Part shown: one piece after another, positions 35,415-45,874 of the stretch
Layout of the letters: the number at the start of each line of letters is the position of its first letter
How positions within the stretch are numbered: the stretch's first letter is position 1
Assembly (NCBI GenBank): GCA_033807775.1
Contig: CM066325.1
Span: forward strand, 19,897,301-19,961,300
Length of the DNA: 64,000 nt
Origin: Saussurea involucrata
Lineage: Eukaryota; Streptophyta; Magnoliopsida; Asterales; Asteraceae
Direction: 5' to 3'
Translations under genes and position numbers: made by a program
Notes under the pieces: model-generated
Databases searched by the model: none
The model's input: only the letters and a program-made list of their open reading frames with translations
Told to the model about the DNA's origin: nothing

Positions 35415-36548
35415 AGGGTTGAACATCTTGGGTTATCAAGTAAGGAGCCGAGGTAGGCAATAAAGGTTCAATGGAAACCTTGAGGTGTAACTTACTAGAT
35501 AATGAACATGCAATAAGATCGTGTATCCTTGAGGTGTAGCTGGGCACAACAGGCAATAAAGGTTACGATGGTGCGACCCGTTGCTTGGGTGTGGGACTTG
35601 AGGTGTAGCTTATTATAGCATGCAATAAAGTCCGACTCGATTGGAGCTTATTAAAGCAGACAATAGAGTCATGATCTGAGGTGTTGTTCAATAACATTGT
35701 TATGCGGTTTAACTTTGTAGTTCAATAACAGTGTAGTTCAATAACAATGGAAGCAGGTCTCCCCCGTCACCGAAAGGTGTTGTGTGGGAATTTACTTTTA
35801 TCCATGTTTCAGTGACGTATTATATTTATATAGATTGTTTTCCATGTTTTATGGGTTGTGATTTATGCTTTATTCGTGTTTGGGATGTTTTGAGTAATTA
35901 GAGATTTATTCATGTTTTTATAATTTTGGAAATCAAATACTATTTCACTTTTCAAGTGAGTTTTGGGTTGGGTCCATTTTGAGAATCTTTTTATATTGGA
36001 GCTTTCGTCACGGGATTTGTGTGCGTTGGAAAATGAGTGGTTTGCATTTAAAGTAAATCCTTTGTGGAGCTTTCGCCACGGGATTTGTGTGCGTTGGAAA
36101 ATGAGTGGTTTGCATTTAAAGTAAATCCTTTTTGGAACTCATGATTTAAATTGCACCTTTCTCGTCTTACGAATTATATAACCTTGATAAAAACTTTTGA
36201 ACTCACTAGGCGTTAGCCTAACCTTTTTATTTGTCGGCATGCGCAACAGGTTCCGGTTGGGATATAGTTCTAGTGACACTATGAAGAGTGGAGAACTAGT
36301 TGTGTGCTCAGGAAGTAAGTGGCTAGGTGAAATCTTCCGCATTTTGGGAGTAGCAACTTGATATTGGGTTGAGTAACACCCGACCTTTTGTAGCAGTGGC
36401 GTACGACTTAAGTTTTGAATGTTGAAGTTATTATGTTTTTAATATTGAAGTAATTCGAAGGATGGTTTGTAGAATGAATTTTATCCTTATTTGGTTATTT
36501 TATTGAAAATTTTATTTATTTACTATTTCCAATTTTGAGGGTGTTACA

Positions 36549-36640
36549 TATTGGTAAATAACAAAACATCAGGAGGTCTCGTCCCACATAGTCTGCATAC
36601 CAAACGCACTCTAAGAAGGTCCCTACTGAATGTTATCACC
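36549..36640. other. Short flank with a MITE-like end
   Basis: GCATACCAAACGCACTCTAA resembles the right end of the PIF/Harbinger MITE at 45988-46359. The left end is not in view. Confidence 0.35.
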
Positions 36641-36645
36641 ACATC

Positions 36646-37925
36646 TGTTGGACAACCTAAGGGGGGGGTAAGGTTGTATTTAAAACTTTTACTTTCAAAA
36701 ATTCTTTTTATAAATAAATACGGAGTAAGTACGGAATAATACAGAAGAGTGTAAATACAAACAGATACACAGATATTATATAAATAAATATAAATGCAAA
36801 GCAATTTATATAAACAGATATAATTTAAAAGCACAGCGGAAATGTAAATAGATAAGGGAAAGAAAATACTTGACAACGATATTTTTAAAGTGGTTCACCA
36901 AACACAAAGTTGGCTAGTCCACCTCGAGAAAATAACACTTCTCGGAGATCCAATACGAAAACGTGTTCTTTACGGTAGAACACAAACCTTAGTACAACAA
37001 ACGCGAATCACTCTACTTTGAGAGATTTATGTGGATCACTCACTCTATTCAAACACTTACAAGAGGGTATAATTTTAATATGAATAATCACTCTTGAATA
37101 AGGTTTATCACTTGGATATTTTTAGAGAGTTTGATCACTTGAGTTGTGTTGCTGATTCAACTAATCGAGAGATTTTAATCTGCTATCAACTCAAGATTTC
37201 TTACTCAAAAACGAGTTTTATAATTTTAACAGTTTAAATATCAAGAGAAGATGCTGCAGAGTCTTTATCAAATGCAGGGAGAGTTATTGTGAATTGGTAG
37301 CATTGAAGGCTGGAGGGTTGCATGTATTTATACTGGATGAGCAACTGGTCCTTGGCATTCGCGGTATACCGGCTAACTCTCGCGGTATACCGTGCAGAGG
37401 AAAAAGTAATTGTCAGTTGTCAGAGAGAAGGTCAACCCTGCAAAAAACAAACGGAAATGGTACCCGCGGTATACCGGCTAAACACCGCGGTATACCGTGC
37501 AGACTGTACCCGCAGACAAATGGACTTCCAACCAATCAGAGAAGAACATCAGCCCTTCGGCGGTATACCGCCTGAACCTTCGCGGTATGCCGGCGTCAGA
37601 AAAAGGCAACTTCTCCAAGACGCAACCAATCTGATGGATCTTCTCAATAAACCTTAATTAATTAAAATTGGGTTTTTAGAAATATCCAAGTGGTATATTA
37701 TTTTAGGGTGATTTATCATTTTAAAATTAAAACGACGAAAATCTTCAGACTTGGATTCTTCAGATAAACATTATCGAGATTATTTAAATGCTGCACACTC
37801 AGATAAAATATTAGATAACAAAGAATGCGGTGTGTTTTGTAATCATCAAAATAAATATGGAGATGTGATTTTATGTGTACCAAAAATATATCACAATATT
37901 AAAGCTGGGTACACTTGCACCAACA
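36646..37925 (-). repeat. 3' LTR of the Sirevirus-like element
   Basis: It is the same length as 43511-44790 and nearly identical. The outer ends are TGTTGGTGCAAG and TTGTCCAACA on the minus strand. Confidence 0.95.
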
Positions 37926-38085
37926 ATCTCCCCATTTTTGATGATGACAAACACAACGCTAAACACGAGAGCATACTCGGTTTCTCTCCCCCTTTTGTCG
38001 AAGCAAAAAGGGTTAGGAAAGACGCTATGCTCCCCCTTGAAAGATGCTCCCCCTCAAAATATGAAATATTTGAGAGTTAGTATTT
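37926..38085 (-). promoter_or_regulatory. Repeated polypurine-like motifs before the 3' LTR
   Basis: On the plus strand CTCCCC(C)T motifs occur at about 37927, 37985, 38029 and 38047, which read as AGGGGGAG-type tracts in the element's sense. The one touching the LTR is the likely plus-strand primer. Multiplied purine tracts are a known Sirevirus feature. Confidence 0.75.
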
Positions 38086-41000
38086 TTAAGGGTTATACTC
38101 AAGCATGCCTAAACCAAGTCTTAATTTAAAGAAAGCTTTTTTGTTAAGAGCTTTAGTAAAAATATCGGCCAAATTATCTTCCGAATCAACCTTTTCAAGC
38201 ACGATTTGGCCTTTTTGAACATTATCTCGTAAAAAGTGATGTCTCAATTCAATATGTTTGGTACGAGAATGTAGCACGGGATTTTTGCTTAAGTTTATGG
38301 CACTTGAGTTATCACACATAATTGGAATTTTGGTTAGATGTACCTCAAAGTCGGTAAGTGTGTGTTTCATCCATAGGACTTGAGCACATGCTCTTGCGGC
38401 GGCTACATATTCCGCTTCGGTAGTAGACAACGCTACGGATTGTTGTTTCTTGGAGAACCAAGACACAAGTGAGAGACCTATAAAGGCACATACCCCACTA
38501 GTACTTTTTCGGTCAACAATAGATCCACCAAGATCGGAATCGGTGAAACACGTTACTTCTAACTCGGGTTGCTTTGCATACCATAAGCCAAGATTAGTAG
38601 TACCTCGTAAATATCGAAAAATACGCTTGACAGCTTCATAGTGAGTTTGTTTAGGTGAAGATTGAAAACGAGCACATAAACATACACTAAACATAATATC
38701 AGGTCTACTAGCAGTTAAATATAATAAACTACCAATCATTCCACGATAAATCTTTTCATTAAAATCGTTTCCCTCCTCGTCACGAGATAATTGTAAGTTT
38801 GTGGTCATTGGAGTTTCAACGGGTTTGACATTTTCAAAGTTAAACTTTTTCAACATATCTTTACAATATTTAGATTGACTAATAAAAATACCAGTTTCAC
38901 ATTGTTTGATTTGCAATCCTAAGAAGTATTTTAACTCTCCCATCATGCTCATTTCAAACTCGCTTGTCATTTTTGCAGAAAATTCATTACACAGTTTTTC
39001 ATTAGTGGAACCAAAAATAATATCATCAACATATACTTGCACAACTACAATATCATTTTGATCATATTTCACAAACAAAGTATTATCTATTTTACCCATA
39101 ATATAACCACTAACAATTAGAAAGGTTTTTAATCTATCATACCACGCACGCGGAGCTTGCTTTAAACCATAAAGCGCCTTTTTCAATTTATAAACATGTG
39201 TCGGATTTTCAAAATTTTCAAAACCGGGAGGTTGAGAAACGTATACCTCCTCATTTATAATACCATTTAAGAAAGCACTTTTAACATCCATTTGAAATAA
39301 TTTAAAATCTTTAGCATTTGCAAAAGCGAGAAGCATTCGAATAGACTCCAACCTTGCAACCGGTGCAAAGGTTTCATCATAATCTATACCTTCTTGTTGA
39401 TTGTACCCCTTGGCAACTAAACGTGCCTTGTTTCGTGTGACTCCACCGTTCTCGTCTACCTTGTTACGGAAGACCCATCTTGTGCCAATAATGGTTTGAC
39501 TACTAGGGCAAGGAACTAAGTCCCACACATCATTCCTAGTAAATTGGTTTAACTCTTCTTGCATGGCCATTATCCAATCCTCATCACCTAAAGCTTCATC
39601 TATGGTTTTAGGTTCTATGGTTGAGATAAAGGCATGGAAAGCACAATGGGTATGGATTTGTGATCTAGTTGTCCTTTGGTTTAGGTCACCTATAATTTGA
39701 TCTACGGGATGGCCTCGAGCGGTTCTAAGGTTAGGATCATCTATACTTTGTGGAATAAAACAAGGAGGGGCATCACTAGATTCAATATTATTTGTGGAAG
39801 GTTGGGTACCTAAATCCAAGTTGCTAAGTTGTTGTGCTAAGACGTCTCCCTCACGGATATTGTCATTTGCTAAGGGTGCACTCGGTTTGGGAGGACTCTC
39901 GTCAAAGCTAACATTTAGGGATTCTTCTACAACCATGGTCTCCTTATTTAGAATTCTATAGGCTTTGCTATTCCAAGAGTAACCTAGGAACACTCCCTCA
40001 TAGGCTTTGGCATCGAATTTGGTTAGATAGGATTTGGTGTTTAAAATGAAACATTTACATCCAAAAACTTTCAGGTGAGCTAAGGAGGGTTTTCTACCAC
40101 GGTAAAGTTCATAGGGTGTCTTATTTAGGATACTTCTAATTAGGACACGGTTAAGCACATAGGTCGCGGTAGCAACGGCATCACACCAAAACTTTTGGGG
40201 AACTTGATGTTCGTTTAGCATAGTTCTACTCATTTCTTGCAACGTTCGATTTTTCCTTTCAACAACCCCGTTAGATTGAGGTGTTCGAGGAGCCGAAAAG
40301 TTATGAGTTATACCATGTTTATCACAAAAGGCACCAAATTGTACATCATTATCGAATTCTCGTCCATGGTCCGTACGTATGGAAACAATCGTACAACCTT
40401 GTTGGTTTTGAATTCGTTTTCCCAAAATTTTAAACTTTTCAAAAGCCTCATTTTTATGTCTCAAAAATAAAGTCCAAGTATAACGGGAATAATCATCCAC
40501 AATAACCAAAGTATAAAAATTTCCTCCAAAACTTTGAATAGCCATCGGGCCAAAAAGATCCATATGTAAAAGTTCTAAAACTCTTTGAGTAGAAATAACA
40601 TTTTTTGATTTATGAGAAACGTGATGTTGTTTGCCGACACGACAAGCATCACAAAAATGATTATCAAACTTTAATTTTGGCAGGTCACTCACAAGCTCCT
40701 TATTTTTTAAGTTTTGCATTAATCTTAGATTAGCGTGACCTAAACGCCTATGCCATAAAGTAGAAACATCATTAATAGAAGATAAGCATACATTTTCAGA
40801 TACAACAGTTTTACAAATGTATAAATTTCCTTTTACAAAACCATTTAAAAGAACTTTGCCATTTTTTATGATTTTACAAGAATCTTCTTCGAAGACAACA
40901 GTTGTATTATTTTTACACAATTGGCGAACACTTAACAAATTAAAATGTAAATTATCAACATGGTTAACATTAAGAAATTGAACATTATTGCAAGAAACTG

Positions 41001-41136
41001 TACCTCTACCAATTATATTTCCTTTGGAGTTTCCTCCAAAAATTACCTGTCCACCATCACATGACTTATATGATGAAAAGAGATTATTGTTTCCGGTCAT
41101 GTGACGTGTGCAACCACTATCAAGTATCCAGTCCAT
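38086..41136 (-). CDS. pol: Pol polyprotein: protease, integrase, reverse transcriptase, RNase H
   Basis: An open frame of 1016 residues with the Ty1/copia domain order. The aspartic protease DSG is at residues 6-8. The gag-pre-integrase zinc finger lies around HRRLGHANL (about 129-137). The integrase core acidic residues are near 193 (MDLFGP), 256 (TDHG) and 293 (NGVVERKNR). Reverse transcriptase starts about 535, with YVDD at 702-705. RNase H has TDSDLGG and STTEAEYVA, followed by HIELRHHFLRD. It would copy the element RNA to DNA and insert it. No stops or frameshifts are seen. The first Met lies six residues before the protease DSG, so normal production probably needs fusion to the gag frame upstream. 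It ends 160 bp before the LTR, leaving no room for an envelope-like gene. Confidence 0.95.
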   Translation of the reverse strand: MDWILDSGCTRHMTGNNNLFSSYKSCDGGQVIFGGNSKGNIIGRGTVSCNNVQFLNVNHVDNLHFNLLSVRQLCKNNTTVVFEEDSCKIIKNGKVLLNGFVKGNLYICKTVVSENVCLSSINDVSTLWHRRLGHANLRLMQNLKNKELVSDLPKLKFDNHFCDACRVGKQHHVSHKSKNVISTQRVLELLHMDLFGPMAIQSFGGNFYTLVIVDDYSRYTWTLFLRHKNEAFEKFKILGKRIQNQQGCTIVSIRTDHGREFDNDVQFGAFCDKHGITHNFSAPRTPQSNGVVERKNRTLQEMSRTMLNEHQVPQKFWCDAVATATYVLNRVLIRSILNKTPYELYRGRKPSLAHLKVFGCKCFILNTKSYLTKFDAKAYEGVFLGYSWNSKAYRILNKETMVVEESLNVSFDESPPKPSAPLANDNIREGDVLAQQLSNLDLGTQPSTNNIESSDAPPCFIPQSIDDPNLRTARGHPVDQIIGDLNQRTTRSQIHTHCAFHAFISTIEPKTIDEALGDEDWIMAMQEELNQFTRNDVWDLVPCPSSQTIIGTRWVFRNKVDENGGVTRNKARLVAKGYNQQEGIDYDETFAPVARLESIRMLLAFANAKDFKLFQMDVKSAFLNGIINEEVYVSQPPGFENFENPTHVYKLKKALYGLKQAPRAWYDRLKTFLIVSGYIMGKIDNTLFVKYDQNDIVVVQVYVDDIIFGSTNEKLCNEFSAKMTSEFEMSMMGELKYFLGLQIKQCETGIFISQSKYCKDMLKKFNFENVKPVETPMTTNLQLSRDEEGNDFNEKIYRGMIGSLLYLTASRPDIMFSVCLCARFQSSPKQTHYEAVKRIFRYLRGTTNLGLWYAKQPELEVTCFTDSDLGGSIVDRKSTSGVCAFIGLSLVSWFSKKQQSVALSTTEAEYVAAARACAQVLWMKHTLTDFEVHLTKIPIMCDNSSAINLSKNPVLHSRTKHIELRHHFLRDNVQKGQIVLEKVDSEDNLADIFTKALNKKAFFKLRLGLGMLEYNP

Positions 41137-41555
41137 ATCGAGGTCAATCTATAATAATGAAGATGTAACTTTTATGGTCCCCATTTCTCGTGGGTCCTTG
41201 ACAATTAGTTTCAATGTCAACCAACATGCATATATATAAAGTCAAACAGAATATATATAATACATTACACAACATTAATATATATATATAATACATCAAA
41301 CCATATTAATATATATATATAACACATATCAAGTAAGACAAAATATATATAATATATTAAACAACTTTAATATATAATACATCAAACACAAATATATATA
41401 TAACATATTAAACAAACACCATATATATATATATATGTAATACGTATATATATATAAACAAACAGTACATAGCAATATATATTACTTATATATATAATAT
41501 ATACAACAAATTATATTTAAACTATATATATATATAACATATATACATAACACAT
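41137..41555 (-). other. AT-rich spacer between gag and pol, possibly an intron
   Basis: It is mostly TATATA runs with ACATATTAAACA words. In the element's sense a GTATG donor-like site lies at 41575 and a CAAG acceptor-like site at 41197, bounding 379 bp. Removing that segment would keep the gag frame open to about 41143, overlapping the start of the pol frame by a few codons in another frame. It may be an intron or simply a microsatellite expansion; the sequence alone cannot decide. Confidence 0.5.
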
Positions 41556-43451
41556 TTAAAACCATAAACGCATACCACCGGGATTATCATTACTAAACAT
41601 TCCTTTTGGAATCCATTTATTTACCATTTTAATTTTGCGATTATATTTATCATACACATAAAAACAAGCATTTACATTCGCATTATTATTAGGTTTAGAA
41701 TATTTATCATGATACATGCGAGCATACGGTTTTCTCGGTATATAATTTGCATTATTCATTTTATGCACATACGGAGGTTTTTGCACATATTGATTTCTTG
41801 TATTTACTTTAGGTGATTCATAAAATCTTTTGATGGGTTTACACGAACATTTATCAACACAAGTATTGGAACCAATGCCTTTTCTACATTTTATACGGTT
41901 AGGCATATTTAGCATGTTAAAGACTTTCTCATTACTACTTTGAAAAGCTTTTGCTAATAAATCATCCTTTTCATACGCATCACATTTTCCTTTTAAACAT
42001 GCAATCTCATTCTCAAGAATATCACATTTTGCACAAATAATATTTTCATGTGACTTTTTATTTAAGCATGCAATTTCTTTATTTAGAGCATCACAAGATT
42101 TACAAAAATCTTTTTCTCCTAATTTAGTTTCTAATTTAGCAATTATATTCATATCATTTTCAGATTTTTGTTTGCCATTATTAATTTCCTTATTACATGC
42201 AGATATCGTTTCTTTTAATCTAGAATTTTCGTCTTGGTAACGATTTGCAAGAGTAGCCATTTTGTGAAATGATTCATATAATTCTTCAAGATTATTTTCA
42301 TTATCACTATCATGATCTGAGTAAGAAGATTTTACCTCATCGTCGCTTTCGGCCATAAGACAAATAGCTTGATATTCGTCTTCTTCTTCGCTTTCACTCC
42401 ACGCGCCTCCAATGAAGGCTTTCTCCTTCTTATTTTGAAATTTGTTCTTTTTAGGACATTCATTGGCGTAATGATCTTTGTCGCCACATGAGTAACAAAA
42501 ACCTCTCTTTGGCTTAGCTTTATCGTCACCACTTGAGTCGTCATTTTTCTTTACTTTTTCGTCTCGTTTATGGAACTTACGACTTCGGTTTTCACCACCA
42601 CGACGGTAGTTACCGTTTCTTTGAAATCTGCCATTGTTAGAAAATTTATTATTATTAAAAAACTTGGAAAAGTTTCTTACCAACATGGCAACTTCATTGA
42701 GAGTTTCGGATGGATCTTTTGAGGAGCCAGCTTTCTCCTTTTTCTTCTCGACTTTTGGTGTTGAGACATTGAGAGCGATTGACTTCTTTTTAACTTGCTC
42801 CCGATCTTTGTTTCTTTTAAGTGCAATTTCATGCACTTTAAGATTACCGATCAAGTCATCTATCTTCATTATGGAAAGGTCACGGGAGTCTTCTAAAGAT
42901 GTTATCTTTTGCATCCACTCCGAAGGAAGGGCTCTTAGGATTTTCCTTATATAGTCCTCGTTAGGATAAGTGCGATCCAAACCTTTCAACGTAGTCACAA
43001 TAAGGTTAAATCTTTTAAACATTGAGTCAATCGACTCATCTTGTTTCATTTCGAACAGTTCATAATCGTGAACTAAAATATTCACTTTACTAGATTTAAC
43101 CTCCGTGTTTCCACGATGAGTATTATTTAAACTTTCCCATATTTGATTTGCAGTTTTATATGTATATACTCTTTCAATTTCATCAGTTGTTAAAGCAGCA
43201 TATAATATATTCTTAGCTTCAAAGTTTAAACAAAAATGAGTTTCATCAGAAGTAGTCCATTCATCTATAGGTTTATCAATATAAACATCATCTTTCACAA
43301 TGGTGGGTTTAAAATTCCCTTTTTCTATAATATCCCAAATCTTTTGATTTTTGCCACGCACGTGACATTCAAATAGCTCGGCCCAAATGCCAAACTTTTC
43401 AGTATCTATCAAAGGGGGTTTTGAAAACACAAAATTAGTTTGTTGAGCCAT
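41556..43451 (-). CDS. gag: Gag of the Sirevirus-like element
   Basis: A 631-residue open frame that starts 46 bases after the primer site. The retrotransposon gag domain occupies roughly residues 15-240. The CCHC zinc knuckle CYSCGDKDHYANEC is at 319-332, preceded by an Arg/Asn-rich basic patch. An acidic segment (SESEEEDEY) and a Lys/Glu-rich region with CxxC pairs (CAKCDILENEIACLKGKC), probably coiled coil, follow. Gag packages the RNA into virus-like particles. The tail beyond the knuckle is long, as in Sireviruses. The last few codons read into the AT-rich spacer. Confidence 0.93.
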   Translation of the reverse strand: MAQQTNFVFSKPPLIDTEKFGIWAELFECHVRGKNQKIWDIIEKGNFKPTIVKDDVYIDKPIDEWTTSDETHFCLNFEAKNILYAALTTDEIERVYTYKTANQIWESLNNTHRGNTEVKSSKVNILVHDYELFEMKQDESIDSMFKRFNLIVTTLKGLDRTYPNEDYIRKILRALPSEWMQKITSLEDSRDLSIMKIDDLIGNLKVHEIALKRNKDREQVKKKSIALNVSTPKVEKKKEKAGSSKDPSETLNEVAMLVRNFSKFFNNNKFSNNGRFQRNGNYRRGGENRSRKFHKRDEKVKKNDDSSGDDKAKPKRGFCYSCGDKDHYANECPKKNKFQNKKEKAFIGGAWSESEEEDEYQAICLMAESDDEVKSSYSDHDSDNENNLEELYESFHKMATLANRYQDENSRLKETISACNKEINNGKQKSENDMNIIAKLETKLGEKDFCKSCDALNKEIACLNKKSHENIICAKCDILENEIACLKGKCDAYEKDDLLAKAFQSSNEKVFNMLNMPNRIKCRKGIGSNTCVDKCSCKPIKRFYESPKVNTRNQYVQKPPYVHKMNNANYIPRKPYARMYHDKYSKPNNNANVNACFYVYDKYNRKIKMVNKWIPKGMFSNDNPGGMRLWF

Positions 43452-43496
43452 TTAAAAGAATAAAAGAAATTTATGCAGAATATTTTTGAAAGACCT

Positions 43497-43508
43497 GCTC
43501 TGATACCA
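43497..43508 (-). promoter_or_regulatory. Primer binding site of the Sirevirus-like element
   Basis: TGGTATCAGAGC on the minus strand, two bases inside the 5' LTR. Confidence 0.93.
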
Positions 43509-44189
43509 ATTGTTGGACAACCTAAGGGGGGGGTAAGGTTGTATTTAAAACTTTTACTTTCAAAAATTCTTTTTATAAATAAATACGGAGTAAGTACGGA
43601 ATAATACAGAAGAGTGTAAATACAAACAGATACACAGATATTATATAAATAAATATAAATGCAAAGCAATTTATATAAACAGATATAATTTAAAAGCACA
43701 GCGGAAATGTAAATAGATAAGGGAAAGAAAATACTTGACAACGATATTTTTAAAGTGGTTCACCAAACACAAAGTTGGCTAGTCCACCTCGAGAAAATAA
43801 CACTTCTCGGAGATCCAATACGAAAACGTGTTCTTTACGGTAGAACACAAACCTTAGTACAACAAACGCGAATCACTCTACTTTGAGAGATTTATGTGGA
43901 TCACTCACTCTATTCAAACACTTACAAGAGGGTATAATTTTAATATGAATAATCACTCTTGAATAAGGTTTATCACTTGGATATTTTTAGAGAGTTTGAT
44001 CACTTGAGTTGTGTTGCTGATTCAACTAATCGAGAGATTTTAATCTGCTATCAACTCAAGATTTCTTACTCAAAAACGAGTTTTATAATTTTAACAGTTT
44101 AAATATCAAGAGAAGATGCTGCAGAGTCTTTATCAAATGCAGGGAGAGTTATTGTGAATTGGTAGCATTGAAGGCTGGAGGGTTGCATG

Positions 44190-44197
44190 TATTTATA
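44190..44197 (-). promoter_or_regulatory. TATA box of the LTR promoter
   Basis: TATAAATA in the context CCAGTATAAATACATGC, about 680 bp before the primer site. It is the only good TATA box in the LTR. Confidence 0.7.
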
Positions 44198-44226
44198 CTG
44201 GATGAGCAACTGGTCCTTGGCATTCG

Positions 44227-44457
44227 CGGTATACCGGCTAACTCTCGCGGTATACCGTGCAGAGGAAAAAGTAATTGTCAGTTGTCAGAGAGAAGGTCAA
44301 CCCTGCAAAAAACAAACGGAAATGGTACCCGCGGTATACCGGCTAAACACCGCGGTATACCGTGCAGACTGTACCCGCAGACAAATGGACTTCCAACCAA
44401 TCAGAGAAGAACAGCAGCCCTTCGGCGGTATACCGCCTGAACCTTCGCGGTATGCCG
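44227..44457 (-). promoter_or_regulatory. Array of CGGTATACCG palindromes upstream of the TATA box
   Basis: Perfect copies at 44227, 44248, 44332, 44353 and 44426, plus a one-base variant at 44448. The first four form two pairs with 21 bp spacing. The same array is in the other LTR (offset 6865). Palindrome clusters in this position are known for Sireviruses, though the motif differs. Confidence 0.85.
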
Positions 44458-44795
44458 GCGTCAGAAAAAGGCAACTTCTCCAAGACGCAACCAATCTGAT
44501 GGATCTTCTCAATAAACCTTAATTAATTAAAATTGGGTTTTTAGAAATATCCAAGTGGTATATTATTTTAGGGTGATTTATCATTTTAAAATTAAAACGA
44601 CGAAAATCTTCAGACTTGGATTCTTCAGATAAACATTATCGAGATTATTTAAATGCTGCACACTCAGATAAAATATTAGATAACAAAGAATGCGGTGTGT
44701 TTTGTAATCATCAAAATAAATATGGAGATGTGATTTTATGTGTACCAAAAATATATCACAATATTAAAGCTGGGTACACTTGCACCAACAACATC

Positions 44796-45245
44796 GAAAC
44801 CTATTAGTTTTGTGAGCATTTGCTTAGCATGTAACACCAATCTATCCGGGAAATATTAAAGTTTTTTGCACGATTTGCTAATCAATTATAGGGTATAAAT
44901 TGGATATCAAGAGGCAAAACTGCCTGTAAAAGTAGTTGATCAGACATGCTATTTATTTACAGGGAGCCTAAATCATGTATTTGAAAACCCAAAAAACTGG
45001 TTTACATAGGTCTTTTGAAAGATTAAAGAAATAACTATAATATTTTGTGGGAAAACAATTGTGGTAGAGTTGGGGTTGAAAGAACCAAGCCCACCACCTC
45101 AACAAGGTTGCCACACATGTGAATCTTTGAGCAACTAACACAACAATGTTTAGTTGCAATTTACTCCCCACATCAAGGGCATAAGGAAGAATGAATGTTT
45201 GTACTAAAGTGGTTAAGCACTAATTAAACCGTTATTTGTCTTACT
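44796..45245. other. Intergenic, no gene
   Basis: I see only short frames and no recognisable motif. Confidence 0.6.
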
Positions 45246-45248
45246 TTA

Positions 45249-45540
45249 GACCATCTCCAATGAACCCTTTTTTTACTCTCCATCTCTATTTTACTCTTTA
45301 AAACATCTTCAATGAATCCTCTATCTTACTTTCTATAATAGATAAATGAATAGCAACTCTCTAAATATAGAGGAATACTATTCATACTCTCTATTTTTTT
45401 TATAGAATAGAAAATAAAATATACTTAAAATATTATCTTTTAGAGTAAAAAATAGAGTAATACATTGAAAAAGACATAACAGATCATCAATTTTTACTCT
45501 AAAATAGAGAGTAAAATAGAGAATTACACTAGAGATGCCC
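45249..45540. mobile_element. PIF/Harbinger-type MITE
   Basis: Ends GACCATCTCCAATG and, inverted, GGGCATCTCTAGTG, flanked by TTA on both sides (45246-45248 and 45541-45543). It is 292 bp of AT-rich ACTCTATTTT-type words. Confidence 0.7.
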
Positions 45541-45874
45541 TTAAGCATTAGAAAACTTCTAAAATATTTTTCATATAAGTGATTTTTTGCATTTATGATT
45601 TTAGTATTGTTTATAAACAATTATTGAAATTTGTTTAAAGTCACAAACACTTATTATTTTATAATTACGATTGTTATTTTGTAGCAAAATAATAAGAACA
45701 AATCAGTTTGCCATCAGACCTTACCATTGGCCCATCATAATTTTGTTCATAAAAGGTGAAAATTTTGGGAAAATAACATATCGAATCAAATATGTAACGG
45801 GTTAAAAGGGATTTAGGTTGAAACAGACGGTTTTAAAGTGTCAACAATAGAGCGATTTGTTTGACACACAACTA

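Larger units (their letters stand above)
31059..36548 (+). mobile_element. Old solo LTR of a gypsy-like family, split by a younger LTR
   Basis: It begins TGTAACACCCC at 31059 and ends GGGTGTTACA at 36548, with 32892-35414 being a later insertion, so the original LTR was about 2.96 kb. It is a diverged relative of the LTRs at 1-8795: AGCTCAAATTGAGG, GTACATGCCAAAA, CTCACTAGGCGTTAGCCTAA and TTGTCGGCATGCGCAACAGG have counterparts in the same order. No primer site follows. Flanks ATTTG and TATTG agree at only 3 of 5 bases, so the target duplication is uncertain. Confidence 0.78.
36646..44790 (-). mobile_element. Young, apparently intact Sirevirus-like Ty1/copia element
   Basis: It has two 1280 bp LTRs, a Met-tRNA primer site, gag, pol and a purine tract, all on the minus strand. 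ACATC flanks it on both sides (36641-36645 and 44791-44795), a perfect 5 bp target duplication. I saw a single difference between the LTRs (CATCAG against CAGCAG near 37546 and 44411), so insertion was very recent. The tailed gag, repeated purine tracts and palindromes upstream of the LTR TATA box are traits of the Sirevirus group. gag and pol are separated by 0.4 kb of AT repeats. Confidence 0.95.
43511..44790 (-). repeat. 5' LTR of the Sirevirus-like element
   Basis: 1280 bp with a TATAAATA box on the minus strand at 44190-44197 (counterpart 37325-37332). Upstream of the box lies the palindrome array listed separately. Confidence 0.95.

Noticed and set aside
31054..36553. Target duplication of the outer solo LTR
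   Set aside because: ATTTG and TATTG agree at only 3 of 5 positions.
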